A stretch of DNA of 64,000 nt from Petrolisthes cinctipes. Taxonomy: Eukaryota; Arthropoda; Malacostraca; Decapoda; Porcellanidae. The first letter of the stretch is position 1, and every line of letters begins with the position of its first letter. Under the pieces are notes generated by a model. The model worked only from the letters and a program-made list of their open reading frames with translations, was not told where the DNA came from and did no database searches. A program made the position numbers and the translations under genes. The stretch spans positions 186,001 through 250,000 of the forward strand of contig JAWQEG010000377.1 of NCBI GenBank assembly GCA_033782935.1. Reading direction: 5' to 3'. This document shows, piece after piece, positions 1-12,206 of the stretch.

Positions 1-92
1 AAGTCGATATCTCAAATTCAGTGCCAAAACACCCGAAAATTCGATATTTATGGGTCCCAGAAGGGATCTGTACATGGCTACTCAGTTTTAGA

Positions 93-107
93 GTATTTTC
101 AAAATAC
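93..107. other. 15-bp perfect dyad, GTATTTTcAAAATAC, example
   Basis: At the subunit 1/2 boundary most monomers have a perfect inverted repeat with 7-bp arms around a single C. The form in L and many L' units is GTATTTTcAAAATAC (this example). The form in most S units is ATATTTTcAAAATAT (for example 23423-23437), so both outer bases change together. The b-type L' (AAAATTC) and ATGTTTTC units break the symmetry. The dyad might be a protein site or simply an AT-rich palindrome; no function is shown. Confidence 0.75.
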
Positions 108-362
108 AGCCCAAAAACATACTGAAAATCGATCTTTTAGGTGCCCAAAAGTCGATATGTGCATGCATCTTCTGTGCCCGTTTATATCTCAAATTCTGGC
201 GCTAAACACCGAAAAATTCGATATTTTGGGGTCCCAGAAGCGATCTGTACATGCCTACTCCGTGTTAGAGTATTTTCAAAATTCAGGCCCAAAACATGCT
301 GAAAATCGATATTTTTGGTGCCCAAAAGTCGATATGTGTATGCATCTTCTGTACTCGTTTAT

Positions 363-509
363 ATCTCAAATTCAGGCTCAAAACACCCGAAAATTCGATA
401 TTTTCGGGTCCCAAAAGCGATCTGTACATGCCTACTCAGTGCTAGAATATTTTCAAAAGATAGGCTCGAAACATGCTAAAAATCTATATTTTAGGTGCGT
501 AAAGGCGAT
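363..509 (+). repeat. Reference short monomer S' (147 bp)
   Basis: A short monomer with the same 29-bp deletion as S, but its end reads GTGCGTAAAGGCGAT, one base shorter than the GTGCCAAAAAGTCGAT of S. The class appears only in the first 22.5 kb (see the left-territory entry). It is therefore a subfamily marker. The body has the unusual TTTTCGGGTCCC form where most copies read TTTTGGGGTCCC. Confidence 0.9.
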
Positions 510-609
510 ATCTCAAATTAAGGCCCAAAACACCCGAAAATGTGATATTTAATGGTCCCAGAAGCGATCTGTACATGCCTACTTCGTGTTAGAGTATTTT
601 CAAAATACA

Positions 610-1380
610 GGACAAAAACATACTGAAAATCGATCTTTTAGGTGCCCAAAAGTCGATATGTGCATGCATCTTCTGTACCCGTTTATATCTCAAATTCTGG
701 CCCTAAACACCAGAAAATTCGATATTTTGGGGTCCCAGAAGTGATCTGTACATGCCTACTCCGTGTTAGAGTATTTTCAAAATTCAGGCCCAAAACATGC
801 TGAAAATCGATGTTTTAGGTGCCAAAAAGTCGATATGTGCATGCATCTTCAGTACCCGTTTATATCTCAAATTCAGTCTCAAAACACCCGAAAATTCGAT
901 ATTTTGGGGTCCCAGAAGCGATCTGTACATTCCTACTCCGTGTTAGAGTATTTTCAAAATACAGGCCCAAAACATGCTGAAAATCGATATTTTAGATGCC
1001 CAAAGTCAATATGTGCATATATCTTCTGTACCCGTTTATATCTCAAATTCAGGCTCAAAACACCCGAAAATTCAATATTTTCGGGTCCCAGAAGTAATCT
1101 GTACATGCCTACTCAGTGCTAGATTTTTTTCAAAATATAGCCTAAAAACATGCTAAAAATCGATATTTTAGGTGCCAAAAAGTCGATATCTCAAATTAAG
1201 GCCCAAAACACCCGAAAATTCGATATTTAGGGGTCCCAGAAGCGATCTGTACATGCCTACTCTGTGCTAGAATGTTTTCAAAATATAGGCTCAAAACATG
1301 CTCAAAATCGATGTTTTAGGTGCCAAAAAGTCGATATGTGCATGCATTATCAGTACCCGTTTATATCTCAAATTCAGGCT
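610..1380. repeat. Block repeated at about 3,609-4,379 (offset 2,999)
   Basis: This stretch matches a later one at a constant offset of 2,999 bp. Equivalent points are 763/3762, 974/3973 and 1264/4263. Rare variants are shared: CTAAACACCAGAAAATTCG near 700 and 3700, and CAGAAGTGATCTG near 736 and 3735. The match resumes 1,532 bp further on at each later copy of the 1,532-bp unit, so it is the left-most relative of that triplication. Confidence 0.75.
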
Positions 1381-1459
1381 CAAAGCACCCGAAAATTCGA
1401 TATTTTGGGGTCCCAGAAGCGATCTGTACATGCCTACTCAATGCTAGAATGTTTTCAAA

Positions 1460-2040
1460 ATATAGGCTCAAAACATGCTAAAAATCTATATTTTAGGTGC
1501 GTAAAGGCGATATCTCAAATTAAGGCCCAAAACACCCGAAAATTCGATATTTAATGGTCCCAAAAGCGATCTGTACATGCCTACTTCGTGTTAGAGTATT
1601 TTCAAAATACAGGCCAAAAACATACTGAAAATCGGTCTTTTAGGTGCCCAAAAGTCGATATGTGCATGCATCTTCTGTACCCATTTATATCTCAAATTCT
1701 GGCCCTAAACACCCGAAAATACAATATTTTTGGGTCCCAGAAACGATCTGTACTCAGTGCTAGAATGTTTTCAAAATATAGGCTCAAAACATGCTCAAAA
1801 TCGATATTTTAGTTGCCCAAATTTCGATATGTGCATTTATCTTCTGTACCCGTTTATATCTCAAATTCAGGCTCAAAACACCCGAAAATTCAATATTTTG
1901 GGGTCCCAGAAGTAATCAGTACATGCCTACTCAGTGCTAGAATATTTTCAAAATATAGGCAAAAAACATGATAAAAATCGATATTTTAGGTGCCAAAAAG
2001 TCGATATCTCAAATTAAGGCCCAAAACACCCGAAAATTCG
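1460..2040. repeat. Block repeated at about 13,854-14,434 and 15,172-15,752
   Basis: Long-range copy at offset 12,394. Shared rare features are an 8-bp loss giving GATCTGTACTCAGTGC (1745, 14139 and about 15457), ACCCATTTATATC, AAAATACAATATTTTTGGG, CCCAAATTTCGATATG, AGTAATCAGTACATGCC and AACATGATAAAAATCG. The order is preserved, so a block of several monomers was copied. The third location is the 1,318-bp tandem copy of the second. Confidence 0.8.
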
Positions 2041-2800
2041 ATATTTAGGGGTCCCAGAAGCAATCTGTACATGCCTACTCCGTGTTAGAGTATTTTCAAA
2101 ATTCAGGCCCAAAACATGCTCAAAATCGATATTTTTGGTGCCCAAAGTCAATATGTGTATGCATCTTCTATACTCGTTTATATCTCAAATTCAGGCTCAA
2201 AACACCCGAAAATTCGATATTTTGGGGTCCCAGAAGCGATCTGTACATGCCTACTCAGTGCTAGAATGTTTTCAAAATATAAGCTCAAAACATGCTCAAA
2301 ATCGATATTTTAGGTGCCCAAAAGTCGATATGTGCATGCATCTTCTGTACTCGTTTATATCTCAAATTCGGGCTCAAAACACCCGAAAATTCGATATTTT
2401 GGGGTCCCAGAAGCCATCTGTACATGCCTACTCAGTGCTAGAATATTTTCAAAATATAGGCTCAAAACATGCTAAAAATCGATATTTTAGGTGCGTAAAG
2501 GCGATATCTCAAATTAAGGCCCAAAACACCCGAAAATTCGATATTTAGGGGTCCCAGAAGCGATCTGTACATGCCTACTCCGTGTTAGAGTATTTTCAAA
2601 ATACAGGCCCAAAACATGCTCAAAATCGATGTTTTAGGTGCCAAAAAGTCGATATGTGCATGCATCTTCTGTACCCGTTTATATCTCAAATTCAGGCTCA
2701 AAACACCCGAAAATTCGATATTTTGGGGTCCCAGAAGCGATCTGTACATTCCTACTCCGTGTTAGAGTATTTTCAAAATACATGCTCAAAACATGCTGAA
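1870..2800. repeat. Block repeated at about 8,768-9,700 and 10,095-11,027
   Basis: Offset 6,898, becoming 6,899 after a one-base insertion in the later copies (GCTAGAAAAATTTTC versus GCTAGAATATTTTC). Equivalent points are 2082/8980/10307, 2116/9014/10341 and 2582/9481/10808. The shared stretch overlaps the 12,394-offset block near 1,870-2,040, so the left end of the window is a junction of several copied segments. Confidence 0.78.
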
Positions 2801-3229
2801 AATCGATATTTTAGATGCCCAAAGTCAATATGTGCATGTATCTTCTGTACCCGTTTATATCTCAAATTCAGGCTCAAAACACCCGAAAATTCAATATTTT
2901 GGGGCCCCAGAAGCAATCTCTACATGCCTACTCAGTGCTAGAATATTTTTAAAAATATAGGCTAAAAACATGCTAAAAATCGATATTTTAGGTGCCAAAA
3001 AGTCGATATCTCAAATTAAGGCCCAAAACACCCGAAAATTCGATATTAAGGGGTCCCAGAAGCAATCTGTACATGCCTACTCAGAGATAGAATGTTTTCA
3101 AAATATAGGCTCAAAACATGCTCAAAATAGATATTTTAGTTGCCCAAAAGTCGATATGTTCATGCATCTTCTGTACTCGTTTATATCTCAAATTCAAGCT
3201 CAAAACACCCGAAAATTCGATATTTTGGG

Positions 3230-6200
3230 GTCCCAGAAGCGATCTGTACATGCCTACTCCGTGTTAGAGTATTTTCAAAATACCGGCCCAAAACATGCTG
3301 AAAATCGATGTTTTAGATGCCGAAAGTCAATATGTGCATGTATCTTCTGTGCCCGTTTATATCTCAAATTCAGGCTCAAAACACCCGAAAATTCAAAATT
3401 TTGGGGTACCAGAAGCAATTTGTACATGCCTACTCAGTGCTAAAATATTTTCAAAATATAGGCTAAAAACAAGCTAAAAATCGATATTTTACGTGCCAAA
3501 AAGTCGATATCTCAAATTCAGTGCCAAAACACCCGAAAATTCGATATTTATGGGTCCCAGAAGGGATCTGTACATGGCTACACCGTTTTAGAGTATTTTC
3601 AAAATACAGCCCAAAAACATACTGAAAATCGATCTTTTAGGTGCCCAAAAGTCGATATGTGCATGCATCTTCTGTACCCGTTTATATCTCAAATTCTGGC
3701 CCTAAACACCAGAAAATTCGATATTTTGGGGTCCCAGAAGTGATCTGTACATGCCTACTCCGTGTTAGAGTATTTTCAAAATTCAGGCCCAAAACATGCT
3801 GAAAATCGATGTTTTAGGTGCCAAAATGTCGATATGTGCATGCATCTTCAGTACCCGTTTATATCTCAAATTCAGGCTCAAAACACCCGAAAATTCGATA
3901 TTTTGGGGTCCCAGAAGCGATCTGTACATTCCTACTCCGTGTTAGAGTATTTTCAAAATACAGGCCCAAAACATGCTGAAAATCGATATTTTAGATGCCC
4001 AAAGTCAATATGTGCATGTATCTTCTGTACCCGTTTATATCTCAAATTCAGGCTCAAAACACCCGAAAATTCAATATTTTCGGGTCCCAGAAGCAATCTG
4101 TACATGCCTACTCAGTGCTAGAATTTTTTCAAAATATAGGCTAAAAACATGCTAAAAATCGATATTTTAGGTGCCAAAAAGTCGATATCTCAAATTAAGG
4201 CCCAAAACACCCGAAAATTCGATATTTAGGGGTCCCAGAAGCGATCTGTACATGCCTACTCAGTGCTAGAATGTTTTCAAAATATAGGCTCAAAACATGC
4301 TCAAAATCGATGTTTTAGGTGCCAAAAAGTCGATATGTGCATGCATCTTCTGTACCCGTTTATATCTCAAATTCTGGACCTAAACACCCGAAAATTCAAT
4401 ATTTTGGGGTCCCTGAAGCGATCTGTACATGCCTACTCCGTGTTAGAGTATTTTCAAAATTCAAGCCCAAAACATGCTGAAAATCGATATTTTTGGTGCC
4501 CATAGTCAATATGTGTATGCATCTTCTATACTCGTTTATATCTCAAATTCAGGCTCAAAACACCCGAAAATTCGATATTTTGGGGTCACAGAAGCGATCT
4601 GTGCATGCCTACTCAATGCTAGAATGTTTTCAAAATATAGGCTCAAAACATGCTCAAAATCGATATTTTAAGTGCCCAAAAGTCGGTATGTGCATGCATC
4701 TTCTGTACTCGTTTATATCTCAAATTCAGGCTCAAAACACCCGAAAATTCGATATTTTGGGGTCCCAGAAGCGATCTGTACATGCCTACTCCGTGTTAGA
4801 GTATTTTCAAAATACCGGCCCAAAATATGCTGAAAATCGATGTTTTAGATGCCGAAAGTCAATATGTGCATGTATCTTCTGTACCCGTTTATATCTCAAA
4901 TTCAGGCTCAAAACACCCGAAAATTCAAAATTTTGGGGTACCAGAAGCAATTTGTACATGCCTACTCAGTGCTAGAATATTTTCAAAATATAGGCTAAAA
5001 ACATGCTAAAAATCGATATTTTACGTGCCAAAAAGTCGATATCTCAAATTCAGTGCCAAAACACCCGAAAATTCGATATTTATGGGTCCCAGAAGGGATC
5101 TGTACATGGCTACACCGTTTTAGAGTATTTTCAAAATACAGCCCAAAAACATACTGAAAATCGATCTTTTAGGTGCCCAAAAGTCGATATGTGCATGCAT
5201 CTTCTGTACCCGTTTATATCTCAAATTCTGGCCCTAAACACCAGAAAATTCGATATTTTGGGGTCCCAGAAGTGATCTGTACATGCCTACTCCGTGTTAG
5301 AGTATTTTCAAAATTCAGGCCCAAAACATGCTGAAAATCGATGTTTTAGGTGCCAAAATGTCGATATGTGCATGCATCTTCAGTACCCGTTTATATCTCA
5401 AATTCAGGCTCAAAACACCCGAAAATTCGATATTTTGGGGTCCCAGAAGCGATCTGTACATTCCTACTCCGTGTTAGAGTATTTTCAAAATACAGGCCCA
5501 AAACATGCTGAAAATCGATATTTTAGATGCCCAAAGTCAATATGTGCATGTATCTTCTGTACCCGTTTATATCTCAAATTCAGGCTCAAAACACCCGAAA
5601 ATTCAATATTTTCGGGTCCCAGAAGCAATCTGTACATGCCTACTCAGTGCTAGAATTTTTTCAAAATATAGGCTAAAAACATGCTAAAAATCGATATTTT
5701 AGGTGCCAAAAAGTCGATATCTCAAATTAAGGCCCAAAACACCCGAAAATTCGATATTTAGGGGTCCCAGAAGCGATCTGTACATGCCTACTCAGTGCTA
5801 GAATGTTTTCAAAATATAGGCTCAAAACATGCTCAAAATCGATGTTTTAGGTGCCAAAAAGTCGATATGTGCATGCATCTTCTGTACCCGTTTATATCTC
5901 AAATTCTGGACCTAAACACCCGAAAATTCAATATTTTGGGGTCCCTGAAGCGATCTGTACATGCCTACTCCGTGTTAGAGTATTTTCAAAATTCAAGCCC
6001 AAAACATGCTGAAAATCGATATTTTTGGTGCCCATAGTCAATATGTGTATGCATCTTCTATACTCGTTTATATCTCAAATTCAGGCTCAAAACACCCGAA
6101 AATTCGATATTTTTGGGTCACAGAAGCGATCTGTGCATGCCTACTCAATGCTAGAATGTTTTCAAAATATAGGCTCAAAACATGCTCAAAATCGATATTT

Positions 6201-7390
6201 TAAGTGCCCAAAAGTCGGTATGTGCATGCATCTTCTGTACTCGTTTATATCTCAAATTCAGGCTCAAAACACTCGAAAATTCGATATTTTGGGGTCCCAG
6301 AAGCGATCTGTACATGCCTACTCCGTGTTAGAGTATTTTCAAAATACCGGCCCAAAATATGCTGAAAATCGATGTTTTAGATGCCGAAAGTCAATATGTG
6401 CATGTATCTTCTGTACCCGTTTATATCTCAAATTCAGGCTCAAAACACCCGAAAATTCAAAATTTTGGGGTACCAGAAGCAATTTGTACATGCCTACTCA
6501 GTGCTAGAATATTTTCAAAATATAGGCTAAAAACATGCTAAAAATCGATATTTTACGTGCCAAAAAGTCGATATCTCAAATTCAGTGCCAAAACACCCGA
6601 AAATTCGATATTTATGGGTCCCAGAAGGGATCTGTACATGGCTACTCCGTTTTAGAGTTTTTTCAAAATACAGCCCAAAAACATACTGAAAATCGATCTT
6701 TTAGGTGCCCAAAAGTCGATATGTGCATGCATCTTCTGTACCCGTTTATATCTCAAATTCTGGCCCTAAACACCAGAAAATTCGTTATTTTGGTGTCCCA
6801 GAAGTGATCTGTACATGCCTACTCCGTGTTAGAGTATTTTCAAAATTCAGGCCCAAAACATGCTGAAAATCGATGTTTTAGGTGCCAAAAAGTCGATATG
6901 TGCATGCATCTTCAGTACCCGTTTATATCTCAAATTCAGGCTCAAAACACCCGAAAATTCGATATTTTGGGGTCCCAGAAGCGATCTGTACATTCCTACT
7001 CCGTGTTAGAGTATTTTCAAAATACAGGCCCAAAACATGCTGAAAATCGATATTTTAGATGCCCAAAGTCAATATGTGCATGTATCTTCTGTACCCGTTT
7101 ATATCTCAATTTCAGGCTCAAAACACCCGAAAATACAATATTTTGGGGTCCCAGAAGCAATCTGTACATGCCTACTCAGTGCTAGAATTTTTTCAAAATA
7201 TAGGCTAAAAACATGCTAAAAATCGATATTTTAGGTGCCAAAAAGTCGATATCTCAAATTAAGGCCCAAAAAACCCGAAAATTCGATATTTAGGGGTCCC
7301 AGAAGCGATCTGTACATGCCTACTCAGTGCTAGAATGTTTTCAAAATATAGGCTCAAAACATGCTCAAAATCGATGTTTTAGGTGCCAAA
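3230..7390. repeat. Tandem duplication, 1,532-bp unit, about 2.7 copies
   Basis: Copies start at about 3230, 4762 and 6294. Equivalent points repeat at exactly 1,532 bp: 3762/5294/6826, 4263/5795, 4474/6006 and 3295/4827/6359. Shared rare variants include GGCTACACCGTTTTAG (3590 and 5110), GGGTACCAGAAGCAATTTG (3406, 4938 and 6470) and CCCATAGTCAATATG (4500 and 6032). The first two copies begin to diverge to the left of about 3,200, and the third departs near 7,390 where it reads CATCATCAGTACCC. The unit equals seven long and two short monomers. Confidence 0.88.
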
Positions 7391-8479
7391 AAGTCGATAT
7401 GTGCATGCATCATCAGTACCCGTTTATATCTCAAATTCAGGCTCAAAGCACCCGAAAATTCGATATTTTGGGGTCCCAGAAGCGATCTGTACATGCCTAC
7501 TCCGTATTAGAGTATTTTCAAAATACATGCCCAAAACATGCTGAAAATCGATATTTTAGATGCCCAAAGTCAATATGTGCATGTATCTTCTGTACCCGTT
7601 TATATCTCAATTTCAGGCTCAAAACACCCGAAAATACAATATTTTGGGGTCCCAGAAGCAATCTGTACATGCCTACTCAGTGCTAGAATATTTTCAAAAT
7701 ATAGGCTAAAAACATGCTAAAAATCGATATTTTACGTGCCAAAAAGTCGATATCTCAAATTCAGTCCCAAAACACCCGAAAATTCGATATTTATGGGTCC
7801 CAGAAGGTATCTGTACATGCCTACTCCGTGTTAGAGTATTTTCAAAATACAGCCCAAAAACATACTGAAAATCGATCTTTTAGGTGCCCAAAAGTCGATA
7901 TGTGCATGCATCTTCTGTACCCGTTTATATCTCAAATTCTGGCCCTAAACACCCGAAAATTCAATATTTTGGGGTCCCTGAAGCGATCTGTACATGCCTA
8001 CTCCGTGTTAGAGTATTTTCAAAATTCAAGCCCAAAACATGCTGAAAATCGATATTTTTGGTGCCCAAAGTCAATATGTGTATGCATCTTCTATACTCGT
8101 TTATATCTCAAATTCAGGCTCAAAACACCCGAAAATTCAATATTTTGGGGTCCCAGAAGCAATCTCTACATGCCTACTCAGTGCTAGAATATTTTTAAAA
8201 ATATAGGCTAAAAACATGCTAAAAATCGATATTTTAGGTGCCAAAAAGTCGATATCTCAAATTAAGGCCCAAAACACCCGAAAATACGATATTTAGGGGT
8301 CCCAGAAGCGATCTGTACATGCCTACTCAGTGCTAGAATGTTTTCAAAATATAGGCTCAAAACATGCTCAAAATCGATATTTTAGGTGCCCAAAAGTCGA
8401 TATGTGCATGCATCTTCTGTACTCGTTTATATCTCAAATTCAAGCTCAAAACACCCGAAAATTCGATATTTTGGGGTCC
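7391..8479. repeat. Mosaic satellite between duplicated blocks
   Basis: Ordinary L, L' and S monomers without a clear block-scale partner next to them. The stretch carries a CATCATCAGTACCC variant (7408) that reappears at 11390, 11894 and, with a further 6-bp loss, at 16523 and 18347, and a run GAATATTTTTAAAAATATAGG (8187) shared with 2941. Nothing other than satellite is seen here. Confidence 0.75.
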
Positions 8480-11042
8480 CAGAAGCAATCTGTACATGCC
8501 TACTCAGTGCTAGAATATTTTCAAAATATAGGCTAAAAACATGCTAAAAATCGATATTTTACGTGCCAAAAAGTCGATATCTCAAATTCAGTGCCAAAAC
8601 ACCCGAAAATTCGATATTTATGGGTCCCTTAAGGGATCTGTACATGGCTACTCCGTTTTAGAGTATTTTCAAAATACAGCCCAAAAACATACTGAAAATC
8701 GATCTTTTAGGTGCCCAAAATTTGATATTTGCATTTATCTTCTGTTCCCATTTATATCTCAAATTCAGGCTCAAAACACCCGAAAATTCAATATTTTGGG
8801 GTCCCAGAAGTAATCAGTACATGCCTACTCAGTGCTAGAATATTTTCAAAATATAGGCTAATAACATGATAAAAATCGATATTTTAGGTGCCAAAAAGTC
8901 GATATCTCAAATTAAGGCCCAAAACATCCGAAAATTCGATATTTAGGGGTCCCAGAAGCGATCTGTACATGCCTACTCCGTGTTAGAGTATTTTCAAAAT
9001 TCAGGCCCAAAACATGCTCAAAATCGATATTTTTGGTGCCCAAAGTCAATATGTGTATGCATCTTCTATACTCGTTTATATCTCAAATTCGGGGTCAAAA
9101 CACCCGAAAATTCGATATTTTGGGGTCCCAGAAGCGATCTGTACATGCCTACTCAGTGCTAGAATGTTTTCAAAATATAAGCTCAAAACATGCTCAAAAT
9201 CGATATTTTAGGTGCCCAAAAGTCGATATGTGCATGTATCTTCTGTACTCGTTTATATCTCAAATTCAGGCTCAAAACACCCGAAAATTCGATATTTTGG
9301 GGTCCCAGAAGCGATCTGTACATGCCTACTCAGTGCTAGAAAAATTTTCAAAATATAGGCTCAAAACATGCTAAAAATCTATATTTTAGGTGCGTAAAGG
9401 CGATATCTGAAATTAAGGCCCAAAACACCCGAAAATTCGATATTTAGGGGTCCCAGAAGCAATCTGTACATGCCTACTCCGTGTTAGAGTATTTTCAAAA
9501 TACAGGCCCAAAACATGCTCAAAATCGATGTTTTAGGTGCCAAAAAGTCGATATGTGCATGCATCTTCAGTACCCGTTTATATCTCAAATTCAGGCTCAA
9601 AACACCCGAAAATTCGATATTTTGGGGTCCCAGAAGCGATCTGTACATGCCTACTCCGTGTTAGAGTATTTTCAAAATACAGGCCCAAAACATGCTGAAA
9701 ATCGATATTTTAGATGCCGAAAGTCAATATGTGCATGTATCTTCTGTACCCGTTTATATCTCAAATTCAGGCTCAAAACACCTGAAAATTCAAAATTTTG
9801 GGGTACCAGAAGCAATCTGTACATGCCTACTCAGTGCTAGAATATTTTCAAAATATAGGCTAAAAACATGCTAAAAATCGATATTTTACGTGCCAAAAAG
9901 TCGATATCTCAAATTCAGTGCTAAAACACCCGAAAATTCGATATTTATGGGTCCCTTAAGGGATCTGTACATGGCTACTCCGTTTTAGAGTATTTTCAAA
10001 ATACAGCCCAAAAACATACTGAAAATCGATCTTTTAGGTGCCCAAAATTTGATATGTGCATTTATATTCTGTTCCCGTTTATATCTCAAATTCAGGCTCA
10101 AAACACCCGAAAATTCAATATTTTGGTGTCCCAGAAGTAATCAGTACATGCCTACTCAGTGCTAGAATATTTTCAAAATATAGGTTAATAACATGATAAA
10201 AATCGATATTTTAGGTGCCAAAAAGTCGATATCTCAAATTAAGGCCCAAAACACCCGAAAATTCGATATTTAGGGGTCCCAGAAGCGATCTGTACATGCC
10301 TACTCCGTGTTAGAGTATTTTCAAAATTCAGGCCCAAAACATGCTCAAAATCGATATTTTTGGTGCCCAAAGTCAATATGTGTATGCATCTTCTATACTC
10401 GTTTATATCTCAAATTCAGGCTCAAAACACCCGAAAATTCGATATTTTGGGGTCCCAGAAGCGATCTGTACATGCCTACTCAGTGCTAGAATGTTTTCAA
10501 AATATAAGCTCAAAACATGCTCAAAATCGATATTTTAGGTGCCCAAAAGTCGATATGTGCATGTATCTTCTGTACTCGTTTATATCTCAAATTCAGGCTC
10601 AAAACACCCGAAAATTCGATATTTTGGGGTCCCAGAAGCGATCTGTACATGCCTACTCAGTGCTAGAAAAATTTTCAAAATATAGGCTCAAAACATGCTA
10701 AAAATCTATATTTTAGGTGCGTAAAGGCGATATCTGAAATTAAGGCCCAAAACACCCGAAAATTCGATATTTAGGGGTCCCAGAAGCAATCTGTACATGC
10801 CTACTCCGTGTTAGAGTATTTTCAAAATACAGGCCCAAAACATGCTCAAAATCGATGTTTTAGGTGCCAAAAAGTCGATATGTGCATGCATCTTCAGTAC
10901 CCGTTTATATCTCAAATTCAGGCTCAAAACACCCGAAAATTCGATATTTTGGGGTCCCAAAAGCGATCTGTACATGCCTACTCCGTGTTAGAGTATTTTC
11001 AAAATACAGGCCCAAAACATGCTGAAAATCGATATTTTAGAT
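8480..11042. repeat. Tandem duplication, 1,327-bp unit, two copies
   Basis: Copy 1 is about 8480-9806 and copy 2 about 9807-11042. Equivalent points are 8541/9868, 8980/10307, 9033/10360 and 9481/10808. A private variant, GGGTCCCTTAAGGGATC (near 8622 and 9949), creates an AflII-type CTTAAG palindrome found only in these two copies. Other shared marks are CCCAAAATTTGATAT, GCTAGAAAAATTTTC and GCGATATCTGAAATT. The copies separate where one reads GATGCCGAAAG (9715) and the other GATGCCCAAAG (11042). Confidence 0.88.
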
Positions 11043-11204
11043 GCCCAAAGTCAATATGTGCATGTATCTTCTGTACCCGTTTATATCTCAAATTCAAGCT
11101 CAAAACACCCGAAAATTCAATATTTTCGGGTCCCAGAAGCAATCTGTACATGCCTACTCAGTGCTAGAATATTTTCAAAATATAGGCTAAAAACATGCTA
11201 AAAA

Positions 11205-12206
11205 TCGATATTTTAGGTGCCAAAAAGTCGATATCTCAAATTAAGGCCCAAAACACCCGAAAATTCGATATTTAGGGGTTCCAGAAGCGATCTGTACATG
11301 CCTACTCAGTGCTAGAATGATTTCAAAATATAGGCTCAAAACATGCTCAAAATCGATGTTTTAGGTGCCAAAAAGTCGATATGTGCATGCATCATCAGTA
11401 CCCGTTTATATCTCAAATTCAGGCTCAAAGCACCCGAAAATTCGATATTTAGGGGTCCCAGGAGCGATCTGTACATGCCTACTCCGTGTTAGAGTATTTT
11501 CAAAATACATGCCCAAAACATGCTGAAAATCGATATTTTAGATGCCCAAAGTCAATATGTGCATGTATCTTCTGTACCCGTTTATATCTCAAATTCAGGC
11601 TCAAAACACCCGAAAATTCTATATTTTGGGGTCCCAGAAGCAGCAATATGTACATGCCTACTCAGTGCTAGAATATTTTCAAAATATAGGCTAAAAACAT
11701 GCTAAAAATCGATATTTTATGTGCCAAAAAGTCTATATCTCAAATTAAGGCCCAAAACACCCGAAAATTCGATATTTAGGGGTCCCAGAAGCGATCTGTA
11801 CATGCCTACTCAGTGCTAGAATGATTTCAAAATATAGGCTCAAAACATGCTCAAAATCGATATTTTAGGTGCCAAAAAGTCGATATGTGCATGCATCATC
11901 AGTACCCATTTATATATCAAATTCAGGCTCAAAGCACCCGAAAATTCGATATTTTGGGGTCCCAGGAGCGATCTGTACATGCCTACTCCGTGTTAGAGTA
12001 TTTTCAAAATACATGCCAAAAACATGCTGAAAATCGATATTTTAGATGCCCAAAGTCAATATGTGCATGTATCCTCTGTACCCGTTTATATCTCAAGTTC
12101 AGGCTCAAAACACCTGAAAATTCAATATTTTGGGGTCCCAGAAGCAATCTGTACATGCCTACTCAGTGCTAGAATATTTTCAAAATATAGGCTAAAAACA
12201 TGCTAA
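11205..12206. repeat. Tandem trimer pair, 504/501-bp unit
   Basis: Two adjacent trimers share GAATGATTTCAAAATATAGG (11316 and 11820) and CCCAGGAGCGATC (11458 and 11962). The first has three extra bases, AGAAGCAGCAATATG (11635) for AGAAGCAATCTG, so the spacing between equivalent points 11520 and 12024 is 504. This is a small, recent duplication of a single higher-order unit in the left territory. Confidence 0.8.

Noticed and set aside
394..408. CENP-B-box-like match TTCGATATTTTCGGG
   Set aside because: It has the right TTCG and CGGG spacing but T instead of the required central A. The CGGG form with TTCG was seen in only this one monomer; most copies read TTTTGGGG. The match looks like chance.
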